Counted from the stretch's first letter, positions 1 through 5,629 are shown. The stretch is 6,103 bases of DNA from Oceanospirillaceae bacterium (GCA_023954795.1 JAGSHA010000206.1:1-6103), one strand, 5' to 3'. Made by a program: numbers and translations. Notes: generated by a model not told the origin, from the sequence alone.

Positions 1-622
1 TGGCCAGTTTCGCACCAAACCCTATTAACAGGGCTCCTGTGATGCTATCCAGCACTTTAGCTACACGTGGCTGCTGTAACCAAAGACGGGCACGCCCAAC
101 CATCAGCACCAGTGAACCCTGCCAAAGCATGCCGATGGTGAAATGCACGGTGGCCATCATCAATGCTTGCGGCAGCGCTGAATAGGCGGGATCGATAAAC
201 TGTGGCAAGAATGCCATATAGAAGATAATCGGTTTAGGGTTCAGTACGTTCGACAGCAAGCCCTCTCGCAGCGAAACCATCGCTGAAACGGTATTAACCG
301 ATTCAGGTTGTTCAAACTTTAACTTCGTGCGATTGATTGCCGAACGCAGACTCTGCACTCCCAACCAGATCAGGTAGGCAGCGCCTGCCAGCTTGAGCAG
401 CATAAATAGCTCCGCAGACCCCAGCAGAATGACCGATAGTCCCGCCGCTGAGATACTGGCGTGGATGAACAGCCCTAAACAGATACCCAGACTGGTCAGC
501 AGACCGTCACGATGACCACCGCGGGCGGCATTGCGCATCACCAATAACGTATCAACACCCGGCGTCAGGGTCAGTGCAGTGATGGCGATCAAAAAGGGTA
601 ACCAAAGGAACTGATCAAACAT
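1..622 (-). CDS. LysE/RhtB-family amino-acid exporter, 3' end cut by window edge
   Basis: I translated this from the minus strand: 207 residues are open from the ATG at 622 to the window edge with no stop. The family is usually about 205-210 residues, so only the last few are missing. It is a small, very hydrophobic inner-membrane protein of the LysE/RhtB superfamily, which exports amino acids or related metabolites using the proton gradient. The family signatures are present: the N-terminal TPGVD motif (residues 20-24) followed by LLVMRNAARGG, the LKLAGAAYLIWLG segment (76-88), and LLSNVLNPKPIIFYMAFLPQ (122-141). About five to six membrane segments can be seen, with a polar loop near 90-115. 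The substrate cannot be read from sequence. No strong ribosome binding site precedes the ATG, although the start matches the family N-terminus. It follows the dioxygenase gene by 115 bp in the same orientation. The family call is firm; the role is unknown. Confidence 0.92.
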   Translation of the reverse strand, partial: MFDQFLWLPFLIAITALTLTPGVDTLLVMRNAARGGHRDGLLTSLGICLGLFIHASISAAGLSVILLGSAELFMLLKLAGAAYLIWLGVQSLRSAINRTKLKFEQPESVNTVSAMVSLREGLLSNVLNPKPIIFYMAFLPQFIDPAYSALPQALMMATVHFTIGMLWQGSLVLMVGRARLWLQQPRVAKVLDSITGALLIGFGAKLA

Positions 623-737
623 AATCTGTATTACGCGTCTCGTTAGCTGATCCAGCAGTTTAATTTAAATGCCATTCACGATCCAATGAGCAACACCTCT
701 CTGGGACCGAAGCACAACGTCTTTATACTGCCGTGCA
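623..737. other. 115-bp gap between the dioxygenase and exporter genes
   Basis: There is no terminator with a T-run. A short palindrome GCTG-ATC-CAGC lies at 646-656, and an AT-rich stretch (about 659-668) could hold a -10 box for the exporter, but no convincing -35 precedes it. Cotranscription with the dioxygenase gene or a weak separate promoter are both possible. Confidence 0.25.
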
Positions 738-1592
738 CTATTGCGAATATTTTGCGCCATCACTGATCCGGTTGAACCAGTGATAGTTGGGTTGTGATTG
801 AGCGTTATCGACATTCTCAGGAGGTATATCCCAATCAACATCTTCTTCGCCAAACGAGCGCATTTCGAGGTTAAAACGAAAGCCCGAACGCGGTTCAGCG
901 CTGCTGCCATGCAGGTGAGCACTGGAGAAACAGAGCAGATCCCCGGGGTCGAGAAGTAGATTCACCCCTTCATCACTCACCGCCTCTACCGCTTGTGGCG
1001 CATAGGGATAGTCGATCTGCGCATCAACAGATTTGGCCTGCGCACGCTGACGCGCTCTGCGAAATGCTTCAAAACTCCAATCCGCAGTGGTATTTGCGAC
1101 AGGAGTAGACCAGTAATGCGGATAGAACGTCAGCGTATTGCCATCTGAAATGGGGCAGATCGGGCTCCACCAGTTGATCTGATGCTGGATATTGCTGCCC
1201 CATGTATCACGGTGGTAGCCAATACTGCCCCTAAACTGCGAATTCGAATCTCTGGTCGGAGGAACACAGCGAAGGAACAACTTATCGGCGTAGTTATGCT
1301 GGATGCTCATACCACTCTGCTCAAGCGCGTTCATAAAGAGATCACGCATCTGGGCGGTTTTATAAAACGACGTTTGCAACAGGGTCATCTCAGCCGCAAA
1401 CCGCTGTGGGTCAGACCGGAAGAGATCCGACAGAGACGCTCGATCCCCCAAATGGGCCCGAATCAATTCATCCATCTCACGTTGCAGCTCAAGCATCGCG
1501 GGAATCTGAGAGAATATAATCAGATCACCCTTGAACAGACAGGCATTACGCTCACGATCATTAAGCGGTTGTGACGTGCGAATGACCTTCAT
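738..1592 (-). CDS. Fe(II)/2-oxoglutarate dioxygenase-like protein (phytanoyl-CoA dioxygenase superfamily), substrate unknown
   Basis: This is a complete 284-residue cytosolic protein with no signal peptide or membrane segment. It resembles PhyH-type non-haem iron dioxygenases, which couple decarboxylation of 2-oxoglutarate to oxidation of a small molecule. The facial triad looks intact: H127 and D129 form the HxD pair (GYHRDTW), and H228 in PGDLLCFSSAHLHGS (216-230) is the likely distal ligand, with H226 as alternative. R235 or R239 could bind the 2-oxoglutarate carboxylate. Between them lie a QINWWSP motif (138-144) and a conserved-looking YPHYWSTPVAN stretch (157-167), typical of one PhyH-like subgroup. 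Purine-rich sequence lies upstream of the ATG; the nearest AGGGG is only 2 nt away, so GGGGGAAG further upstream may serve instead. The gene follows gbdR by 106 bp on the same strand, suggesting betaine-linked control, which is inference. Fold and catalytic competence are likely; the reaction is not known, and it is unrelated to the Rieske-type betaine monooxygenase GbcAB. Confidence 0.85.
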   Translation of the reverse strand: MKVIRTSQPLNDRERNACLFKGDLIIFSQIPAMLELQREMDELIRAHLGDRASLSDLFRSDPQRFAAEMTLLQTSFYKTAQMRDLFMNALEQSGMSIQHNYADKLFLRCVPPTRDSNSQFRGSIGYHRDTWGSNIQHQINWWSPICPISDGNTLTFYPHYWSTPVANTTADWSFEAFRRARQRAQAKSVDAQIDYPYAPQAVEAVSDEGVNLLLDPGDLLCFSSAHLHGSSAEPRSGFRFNLEMRSFGEEDVDWDIPPENVDNAQSQPNYHWFNRISDGAKYSQ

Positions 1593-1652
1593 ATCCCCTA
1601 CTTCCCCCTGCTATCGCAAATTGACCTACAGGTTAAGGAATGAAGACTCTTG

Positions 1653-1671
1653 CAGACAGGTACAGTGTCTG
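1653..1671. promoter_or_regulatory. 19-bp dyad between gbdR and the dioxygenase gene
   Basis: CAGACA-N7-TGTCTG is a perfect inverted repeat with 6-bp arms, centred 70 bp upstream of the dioxygenase start. The size and spacing fit a dimeric regulator's operator. An imperfect 16-bp palindrome, TTGACCTACAGGTTAA, lies at 1621-1636 between it and the gene. I cannot assign either to GbdR. Without a T-run the dyad is not a convincing gbdR terminator. Confidence 0.35.
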
Positions 1672-1698
1672 AAACTGCGGCGGGTACACGCCTGCGCG

Positions 1699-2826
1699 TC
1701 AGGATTTTCCCTTCAGATTCACCGAACCAAACGTCGACTCTTTCTTGGCTTCGCTAAACGCCCCTGAAGAGATCGAATCCTGAGGTTTACTGACCAGCTT
1801 ACGGCGCACGACTGACGGCGGGGATTCCGGTTCGACCGGCACCTGCCCTTTTTTAATCGCTGCGCGCTCCTCACTCGGCGGAACCCCCATGTGTTCGCGG
1901 TAACACTTACTGAAATGCGGCGTCGAGACAAAACCACAGGCCGCCGCGATGTCGATAATCGGCATGGTGTTCTGCATCAGTAGCTGACGCGCCCTTAACA
2001 GGCGTAGCTTGAGGTAGTACTTGGACGGGGAACAATCGAGGTATTTCTGAAACAGGCGTTCCAGCTGACGGCGCGACAGATCAACAAACTCTGCCAGTTC
2101 ATCCATCTCGATCGGTTCTTCGATGTTGGCTTCCATCAGTGCGACCACTTCCACCAACTTCGGCTGGGAGGTCCCCAACACATGGCGCAGCGGCACTTTC
2201 TGCTGATCGCTTTCATCACGAATCCGATCGCAGATAAACATCTCGGAAATGGCGGCAGACAAGCGGTAACCGTGTTCCTGCTTAATGATGTTCATCATCA
2301 TATCCAGTGCAACGGTGCCACCACTGGCGGTAAAACGGTTGCGATCCAGGCTGAACAAACTGTTGGTACAACGAACGTGAGGGAAGGTCTCCTGCATCGA
2401 CGCCAGATACTCCCAATGCACACTGCATTCGTAGTTATCCAACAACCCGGCATCTGCCAACGGATAAGCACCGGTGCAGATACCGCCGAGGGTACAGCCC
2501 TTGCGATCCATATCCCGCAACCAGTTGAGGTGAGTTTTGTTGTACGCCTTGGTGACATTAACGCCACCCACCACAATCACCGTATCCAGCTCGATATTAT
2601 CAGCGACACTGGCATCGGGTGTGATATGAATGCCATCACTTGCGCTAACGGGCTGGCCATCAATGGTCAGCGTATGCCAGTTATACAGCTTCTCGCCGCT
2701 GAGCTGGTTGGCCATACGCAATGCTTCGACCGCCGAAGCCAACGAGATCATGGTGAAGTTATTAAGCAGCAGAAAGCCAATCGAACGGACTGGTTCGGAA
2801 ACAGTTTCGGTCGTTGAACGCACCAT
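1699..2826 (-). CDS. gbdR: GbdR-like GATase-1/AraC-family regulator of glycine betaine catabolism
   Basis: This 375-residue cytosolic transcription factor has two parts. Residues about 14-195 form a DJ-1/PfpI (GATase-1-like) sensor domain with GFLLLNNFTMISLASAVEAL near the start and the elbow-like GGICTGAYPLA around C117. Residues about 222-322 form an AraC DNA-binding domain with two helix-turn-helix units (about 241-262 and 290-313, the latter containing DIAAACGFVSTPHFSKCYRE). In Pseudomonas, GbdR senses glycine betaine and dimethylglycine and activates gbc, dgc, sox and serine dehydratase genes. The call rests on overall resemblance plus the neighbouring sox, purU and serine ammonia-lyase genes; a paralogue such as the carnitine regulator CdhR is the main alternative. 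The start at 2826 gives the expected N-terminus, with GGGG about 7 nt upstream. After the AraC domain there is a 50-55 residue tail rich in Ser, Pro and Lys with no visible domain. It lies 194 bp downstream of the serine ammonia-lyase gene. Confidence 0.88.
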   Translation of the reverse strand: MVRSTTETVSEPVRSIGFLLLNNFTMISLASAVEALRMANQLSGEKLYNWHTLTIDGQPVSASDGIHITPDASVADNIELDTVIVVGGVNVTKAYNKTHLNWLRDMDRKGCTLGGICTGAYPLADAGLLDNYECSVHWEYLASMQETFPHVRCTNSLFSLDRNRFTASGGTVALDMMMNIIKQEHGYRLSAAISEMFICDRIRDESDQQKVPLRHVLGTSQPKLVEVVALMEANIEEPIEMDELAEFVDLSRRQLERLFQKYLDCSPSKYYLKLRLLRARQLLMQNTMPIIDIAAACGFVSTPHFSKCYREHMGVPPSEERAAIKKGQVPVEPESPPSVVRRKLVSKPQDSISSGAFSEAKKESTFGSVNLKGKS

Positions 2827-3020
2827 AAATCAACCCCAAACCGGTTCTGGCTTCGCCACCGCTTACCGGCTTCAATATCATTGTTTTTTCAGATCCAGGG
2901 TTCCGTCCCGATCCGACAATGACCGCCATCATTCGCCCGGCCATTGATTAAATAATAAGCAGAAAACAGAGAAGCCACTACCTGATATTTAGCAAGCAGC
3001 GGCGTGCTTCTACCAATGGA
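2827..3020. other. 194-bp gap upstream of gbdR
   Basis: No gene is supported here. On the minus strand, after the serine ammonia-lyase stop, there is a weak 5-bp stem (AAGCA 2994-2998 with TGCTT 3005-3009) lacking a T-run. An AT-rich pocket (about 2945-2960) has TATTAT and TTTAAT as possible -10 boxes but no good -35. Next come the dyads AATGA-N6-TCATT (2918-2933) and CAATATCATTG (2873-2883), then the nested hairpin near the gene. A weak or activator-dependent gbdR promoter is plausible, and readthrough from the upstream gene cannot be excluded. Confidence 0.3.
2841..2869. promoter_or_regulatory. Nested hairpin in the gbdR leader
   Basis: Outer arms CCGGT (2841-2845) and ACCGG (2865-2869) enclose TGGC-TTC-GCCA (2848-2858). 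The structure ends 14 bp upstream of the gbdR ATG, so in the transcript it would sit just before the ribosome binding site. It could affect translation of the regulator or be a protein-binding dyad; neither is shown by the sequence alone. Confidence 0.3.
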
Positions 3021-4400
3021 CTAACACTCGATAGCGTTTACCGCCAAACCACCGCGTGAGGTCTCTTTATATTTGTCCTGCATATCCATACCGGTATCGC
3101 GCATGGTCTTAATCACCTTGTCCAGCGAGATAAAGTGATCGCCATCACCACGCAGAGCCATCTGAGTGGCATTGATCGATTTCATCGCACCAATGGCGTT
3201 GCGTTCAATGCACGGCACCTGTACCAAGCCACCCACCGGATCACAGGTCAGACCGAGGTTGTGCTCAAGTCCAATCTCCGCGGCGTTTTCTACCTGTGCA
3301 GGCGTGCCGCCCAGCACTTCACACAGTCCCGCCGCAGCCATCGCACAAGCAGAACCCACTTCACCCTGACAACCCACCTCGGCGCCGGAGATCGATGCAT
3401 TTTTCTTGCACAGCGAGCCAATCGCAGCCGCCGCTAACAGGAAATCCACCACACACTCTTCCGTTGGGCTAGATGTGAATTCCATGTAGTACATCAACAC
3501 GGCCGGGATGATGCCTGCCGCACCGTTCGTTGGTGCTGTTACCATACGACCACCACCCGCGTTCTCTTCGTTCACAGCCAGGGCGTAGAGGTTTACCCAA
3601 TCCATCGCGCTCAATGTGGAACTGATGACATTAGGTTTGGTGGAACGAATCAGTGATTTATGCAGACTCATCGCACGACGCTTAACATGCAATCCGCCGG
3701 GCAATGTACCTTCTTTGTGCAATCCAGTGGCGATGCAATCTTTCATCGCCGCCCAGATATCCATCAGACCATCACGTATTTCCTGTTCGGTGCGCCAGAC
3801 CTTCTCGTTTTCCATCATCAGCTGACTGACGGTGAGTTTGTTGCTCTCACACAGGTCCAGTAGCTCAACCGCATTATTAAAGTCGTACGGCAGCTCAACC
3901 TGAGGGACCAGATGCGCGTCAGCGGTCGCCTCACTTTCGTCGATCACAAAACCGCCGCCAATGGAGTAATAGGTGTTTTCGTACAGTAATTCGTCATCCG
4001 CACCAAAGGCACTCAGGCGCATGGCGTTGGGATGGTATGGCAGGTTCTCTTCGAGCAAGCGCATATCGCGTGCCCATATAAACTCAACCGGGTATTCACC
4101 GAGCAATTTAAGGCTTGAGCACTCTTTCAGTGCAGCCACTTCCGGCAGGATAATCTCCGGATCAATGCTGCTGGGACGCTCACCCATCAGACCCAGAATC
4201 ACGGAGTTGTCCGTGCCATGTCCGACACCGGTGGCACTGAGGGAACCGTAAAGATCTGACTGAATACGCTTAACGTCTTGTGCTTTCCCGATCTGCGCCA
4301 GATGATCGGCAAACTCGGCTGCCGCCAACATGGGGCCAACCGTATGTGAACTGGATGGGCCTACGCCTATTTTAAAAAGATCAAACACACTGATAGACAT
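3021..4400 (-). CDS. sdaB: L-serine ammonia-lyase, single-chain iron-sulfur type
   Basis: This 459-residue cytosolic enzyme converts L-serine to pyruvate and ammonia using an oxygen-sensitive [4Fe-4S] cluster. It is full length for the single-chain SdaA/SdaB/TdcG type, with the N-terminal beta domain and C-terminal alpha domain fused. The GPSSSHTVGP signature spans residues 14-23. H19 and H61 match proposed catalytic histidines. C344 (GAEVGCQGEVGSAC), C386 (LTCDPVGG) and C397 (VPCIERN) match the three cluster ligands of the characterised Legionella enzyme. The chain ends in a cysteine, C459, equivalent to the tail cysteine that caps the fourth iron there in a tail-in-mouth arrangement. The start is secured by GGAGG 4 nt upstream of the ATG. 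In a sarcosine/betaine locus it would send serine made from glycine to pyruvate; in Pseudomonas aeruginosa a serine dehydratase gene also sits beside gbdR. The enzyme is certain; the sdaB symbol follows that context and is less so. Confidence 0.96.
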   Translation of the reverse strand: MSISVFDLFKIGVGPSSSHTVGPMLAAAEFADHLAQIGKAQDVKRIQSDLYGSLSATGVGHGTDNSVILGLMGERPSSIDPEIILPEVAALKECSSLKLLGEYPVEFIWARDMRLLEENLPYHPNAMRLSAFGADDELLYENTYYSIGGGFVIDESEATADAHLVPQVELPYDFNNAVELLDLCESNKLTVSQLMMENEKVWRTEQEIRDGLMDIWAAMKDCIATGLHKEGTLPGGLHVKRRAMSLHKSLIRSTKPNVISSTLSAMDWVNLYALAVNEENAGGGRMVTAPTNGAAGIIPAVLMYYMEFTSSPTEECVVDFLLAAAAIGSLCKKNASISGAEVGCQGEVGSACAMAAAGLCEVLGGTPAQVENAAEIGLEHNLGLTCDPVGGLVQVPCIERNAIGAMKSINATQMALRGDGDHFISLDKVIKTMRDTGMDMQDKYKETSRGGLAVNAIEC

Positions 4401-4404
4401 ACTG

Positions 4405-4409
4405 CCTCC
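4405..4409 (-). promoter_or_regulatory. Strong ribosome binding site of the serine ammonia-lyase gene
   Basis: The minus strand reads GGAGG, 4 nt upstream of the ATG at 4400. This fixes the start codon and suggests efficient translation. A 14-bp palindrome ends only 2 bases upstream of it. Confidence 0.8.
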
Positions 4410-4411
4410 GA

Positions 4412-4425
4412 CGCTATGGATAGCG
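4412..4425. promoter_or_regulatory. 14-bp palindrome beside the serine ammonia-lyase ribosome binding site
   Basis: CGCTAT-GG-ATAGCG is a perfect 6-2-6 inverted repeat. It lies between the candidate -10 box (4440-4445) and the Shine-Dalgarno sequence (4405-4409), at roughly +8 to +21 of the predicted transcript. It could be a repressor or activator operator. As RNA it could form a small 5-bp hairpin with a 4-nt loop next to the ribosome binding site. The symmetry is directly visible; the function is inference. Confidence 0.4.
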
Positions 4426-4439
4426 CTGATTATTATTGT

Positions 4440-4468
4440 GATAAAGGAGGATTATGCGCTTCGGTCAA
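4440..4468 (-). promoter_or_regulatory. Candidate sigma-70-like promoter for the serine ammonia-lyase gene
   Basis: On the minus strand TTGACC (4463-4468) is followed after exactly 17 bp by TTTATC (4440-4445). The -35 box is good and the -10 box is weak (3 of 6 matches), as would suit an activator-dependent promoter such as a GbdR target. The predicted start is near 4433, leaving a leader of about 33 nt. The 281-bp gap upstream of the gene makes a separate promoter here likely. Confidence 0.35.
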
Positions 4469-4555
4469 AACCAGGTATGTCAGATTACGACCTGTAGTTT
4501 CCTTAAAGCGTTGTTTCGAAGCGGAGCAAACAGAAGAAAGATGAGGCTGACCTAA
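4454..4555 (+). CDS. Possible 33-residue small ORF opposite the serine ammonia-lyase promoter
   Basis: On the + strand a perfect AAGGAGG (4444-4450) stands 3 nt before an ATG at 4454, which opens a 33-codon frame ending in TAA at 4553-4555. The product would be basic with two cysteines (C9, C14), starting MRFGQNQVCQITTC. TATTAT at 4431-4436 could be a -10 box for it, but its -35 is poor. It resembles no family I know, and it lies wholly in the non-coding gap, antisense to the presumed upstream promoter region of the serine ammonia-lyase gene. It may equally be chance, because the purine run reads as part of that promoter's spacer on the other strand. Confidence 0.22.
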   Translation: MRFGQNQVCQITTCSFLKALFRSGANRRKMRLT

Positions 4556-4670
4556 AATGGTGGGAGGTATCCGCATCGGGATGCAGAGGGCCAGCCTCGA
4601 AGGTGTGCGCTTATCAAGACGCAAACACAGGTTGAAACTAAGGAACCTGCGAACAAGTCACAGGGTTAAA

Positions 4671-4681
4671 GCCGAAACGGC
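4671..4681 (-). terminator. Weak hairpin immediately after purU
   Basis: The minus strand reads GCCG-TTT-CGGC starting one base after the purU stop codon, followed by TTTAACC. The stem is 4 bp, extendable by a G-T and an A-T pair. The T-run is short, so this would be at best a leaky terminator; partial readthrough into the gap would be expected. Confidence 0.25.
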
Positions 4682-5548
4682 CTACTTACTAAAAACAACC
4701 GTGCGGCTTCCACACAGGAAAACACGCTTTTCAATATGACAACGGACGGCATTCATCAGCGTGATACGCTCCACGTCCTGACCTTTCGCGATCAGGTCTT
4801 CCGGGTAGTGGGCATGGTCAACCTGCTGCAAACCCTGAGCAATGATCGGACCTTCGTCCAGATCGTTGTTCACGTAATGCGCCGTTGCACCGACCATCTT
4901 CACACCTTTCTCCCATGCCTGATGATACGGACGTGCACCTTTAAAGCCCGGCAACAGGGAGTGGTGGATATTGATCGCTTTACCATCAAGGTAAGAGCAC
5001 AGATCCGCCGACAGCACCTGCATGTAGCGCGCCAGCACCACCAGCTCGATATCGTACTCTTCAAGCAGCTTCACGATCTGCCCTTCCTGCTCCGGTTTTG
5101 TGTCCGGCGTAATCGGCAGGTGGTAATACGGAATGTCATGCCACTCCGCCAGATGTTTCAGGTCCGGATGATTGGAGATAATCACCGGTACTTCAATGTT
5201 CAACTGCCCCGTACGGTGGCGGTACAGCAGGTCGTTCAGACAGTGGTCGTACTTTGACACCAGAATCGCCACACGCGGACGGTGCTCCGGCGGCGTCAGG
5301 CTCCACTCCATCTCGAACTCTTCCGCCCGAGGAGTAAAGCCGGTGTTAAATTCGTCGGCACTAAAGCCTTCAAACTGTGGGTGAAACTCGATGCGGATAA
5401 AGAAGCGATCGGCAGCACGGTCATCAAAGGAGTGGATGTCTTCCACGTAGTTTCCGTACTCCGCCATGTAACGTGTCACCACATCAACGGTGCCCAGAAC
5501 ACTCGGACAGCTGGCAGTAAAGATCCAGGGTTTGAGCTTAGATTTCAT
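4682..5548 (-). CDS. purU: Formyltetrahydrofolate deformylase
   Basis: PurU hydrolyses 10-formyl-THF to formate and THF in the cytosol. From the chosen start it is 288 residues, close to the usual length. An ACT-like regulatory domain covers about residues 8-85 (FTASCPSVLGTVDVVTRY, then HSFDD). The formyltransferase-like hydrolase domain runs from about 90 to the end. The catalytic triad of this fold is visible as N193 and H195 (INIHHSLLPGFKGA) and D231 (NDLDEGPIIAQ). I chose the ATG at 5548 because AAGAGA lies 5 nt upstream and the product then begins where family members do. An upstream in-frame ATG at 5575 would add nine residues (MVSDIQEIA) but has no ribosome binding site. It lies 81 bp after soxG, matching Pseudomonas, where a purU homologue follows soxBDAG. 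There it probably frees THF during demethylation of sarcosine and serves purine synthesis less; that role is inferred from context. Confidence 0.95.
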   Translation of the reverse strand: MKSKLKPWIFTASCPSVLGTVDVVTRYMAEYGNYVEDIHSFDDRAADRFFIRIEFHPQFEGFSADEFNTGFTPRAEEFEMEWSLTPPEHRPRVAILVSKYDHCLNDLLYRHRTGQLNIEVPVIISNHPDLKHLAEWHDIPYYHLPITPDTKPEQEGQIVKLLEEYDIELVVLARYMQVLSADLCSYLDGKAINIHHSLLPGFKGARPYHQAWEKGVKMVGATAHYVNNDLDEGPIIAQGLQQVDHAHYPEDLIAKGQDVERITLMNAVRCHIEKRVFLCGSRTVVFSK

Positions 5549-5553
5549 AGCAA

Positions 5554-5559
5554 TCTCTT
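5554..5559 (-). promoter_or_regulatory. Ribosome binding site deciding the purU start
   Basis: The minus strand reads AAGAGA, 5 nt before the ATG at 5548. The alternative in-frame ATG at 5575 has no purine-rich stretch at a useful distance, so this site favours the shorter 288-residue product. Confidence 0.6.
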
Positions 5560-5588
5560 GAATATCAGAAACCATTTTGCATGTCAGA

Positions 5589-5614
5589 GACCGGCCCTCA
5601 GCAGAGCGCCGGTC
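5589..5614 (-). other. Intercistronic hairpin between soxG and purU
   Basis: GACCGGC (5589-5595) pairs with GCCGGTC (5608-5614). After a single C/C mismatch, CTC (5597-5599) pairs with GAG (5604-5606) around a 4-nt loop. The stem starts 15 nt beyond the soxG stop. No T-run follows on the minus strand, so it is not a standard intrinsic terminator. A role in mRNA processing or 3'-end protection, lowering purU relative to sox, is a reasonable inference. Confidence 0.45.
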
Positions 5615-5629
5615 CCGACACGTTCCAGA

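Larger units (their letters stand above)
4401..4681. other. 281-bp purU to serine ammonia-lyase gap, rich in short stems
   Basis: This is the longest non-coding stretch in the window. Complementary segments seen on the + strand are: CGCTTCG 4457-4463 with CGAAGCG 4517-4523; CAGGT 4472-4476 with ACCTG 4490-4494; GAGGCTG 4543-4549 with CAGCCTC 4592-4598, enclosing GCAT/ATGC 4573-4576/4581-4584; GTGTGCG 4603-4609 with CGC..ACAC 4620-4628 (two-base bulge); and CAGGTT 4628-4633 with AACCTG 4644-4649, the latter also partly complementary to CAGGGTT at 4661-4667. One or two 7-base matches are expected by chance in a region this size, so an RNA structure is only a possibility. It does not match the glycine or THF riboswitch consensus as I know them, and no known RNA family is recognised on either strand. 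Confidence 0.3.

Noticed and set aside
665..922. 85-codon minus-strand frame running past the end of the dioxygenase gene, considered as a frameshifted C-terminus
   Set aside because: The dioxygenase already has a complete core and a plausible C-terminus. The extra frame has no homology I can recognise and most of it overlaps the real gene. A frameshift would need comparison with relatives.
1182..1574. 130-codon open frame on the + strand
   Set aside because: It is antisense to the dioxygenase gene and resembles no known protein.
2182..2817. 211-codon open frame on the + strand
   Set aside because: It lies wholly antisense to the gbdR coding sequence, which has clear family domains. The product is His/Gln/Thr-rich as expected of a reverse-frame shadow and has no recognisable motif.
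2762..2944. 60-codon minus-strand frame overlapping the gbdR start, considered as a leader peptide
   Set aside because: There is no Shine-Dalgarno sequence before its ATG, it runs out of frame into gbdR, and it has no regulatory codon run.
2994..3009. Intrinsic terminator after the serine ammonia-lyase gene
   Set aside because: The stem is only 5 bp and is followed on the minus strand by GCTAAATAT, with no T-run.
4433..4624. 63-codon minus-strand frame in the purU to serine ammonia-lyase gap
   Set aside because: It has no ribosome binding site, no recognisable motif, and a composition like translated non-coding DNA.
4401..4681. Glycine or THF riboswitch, group II intron fragment, or integron attC site
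   Set aside because: The gap was tested against these because of its neighbours and stems, but the conserved cores (for example the glycine aptamer core, intron domain V, attC core pair) are not present on either strand as far as I can read.
4736..5257. 173-codon open frame on the + strand
   Set aside because: It is antisense to purU; the His/Arg/Gln-rich composition is typical of a mirror frame, and it has no ribosome binding site of note.
5549..5575. Upstream ATG at 5575 as purU start
   Set aside because: It has no ribosome binding site, and the added nine residues are not expected in the family; the ATG at 5548 has AAGAGA at proper spacing.
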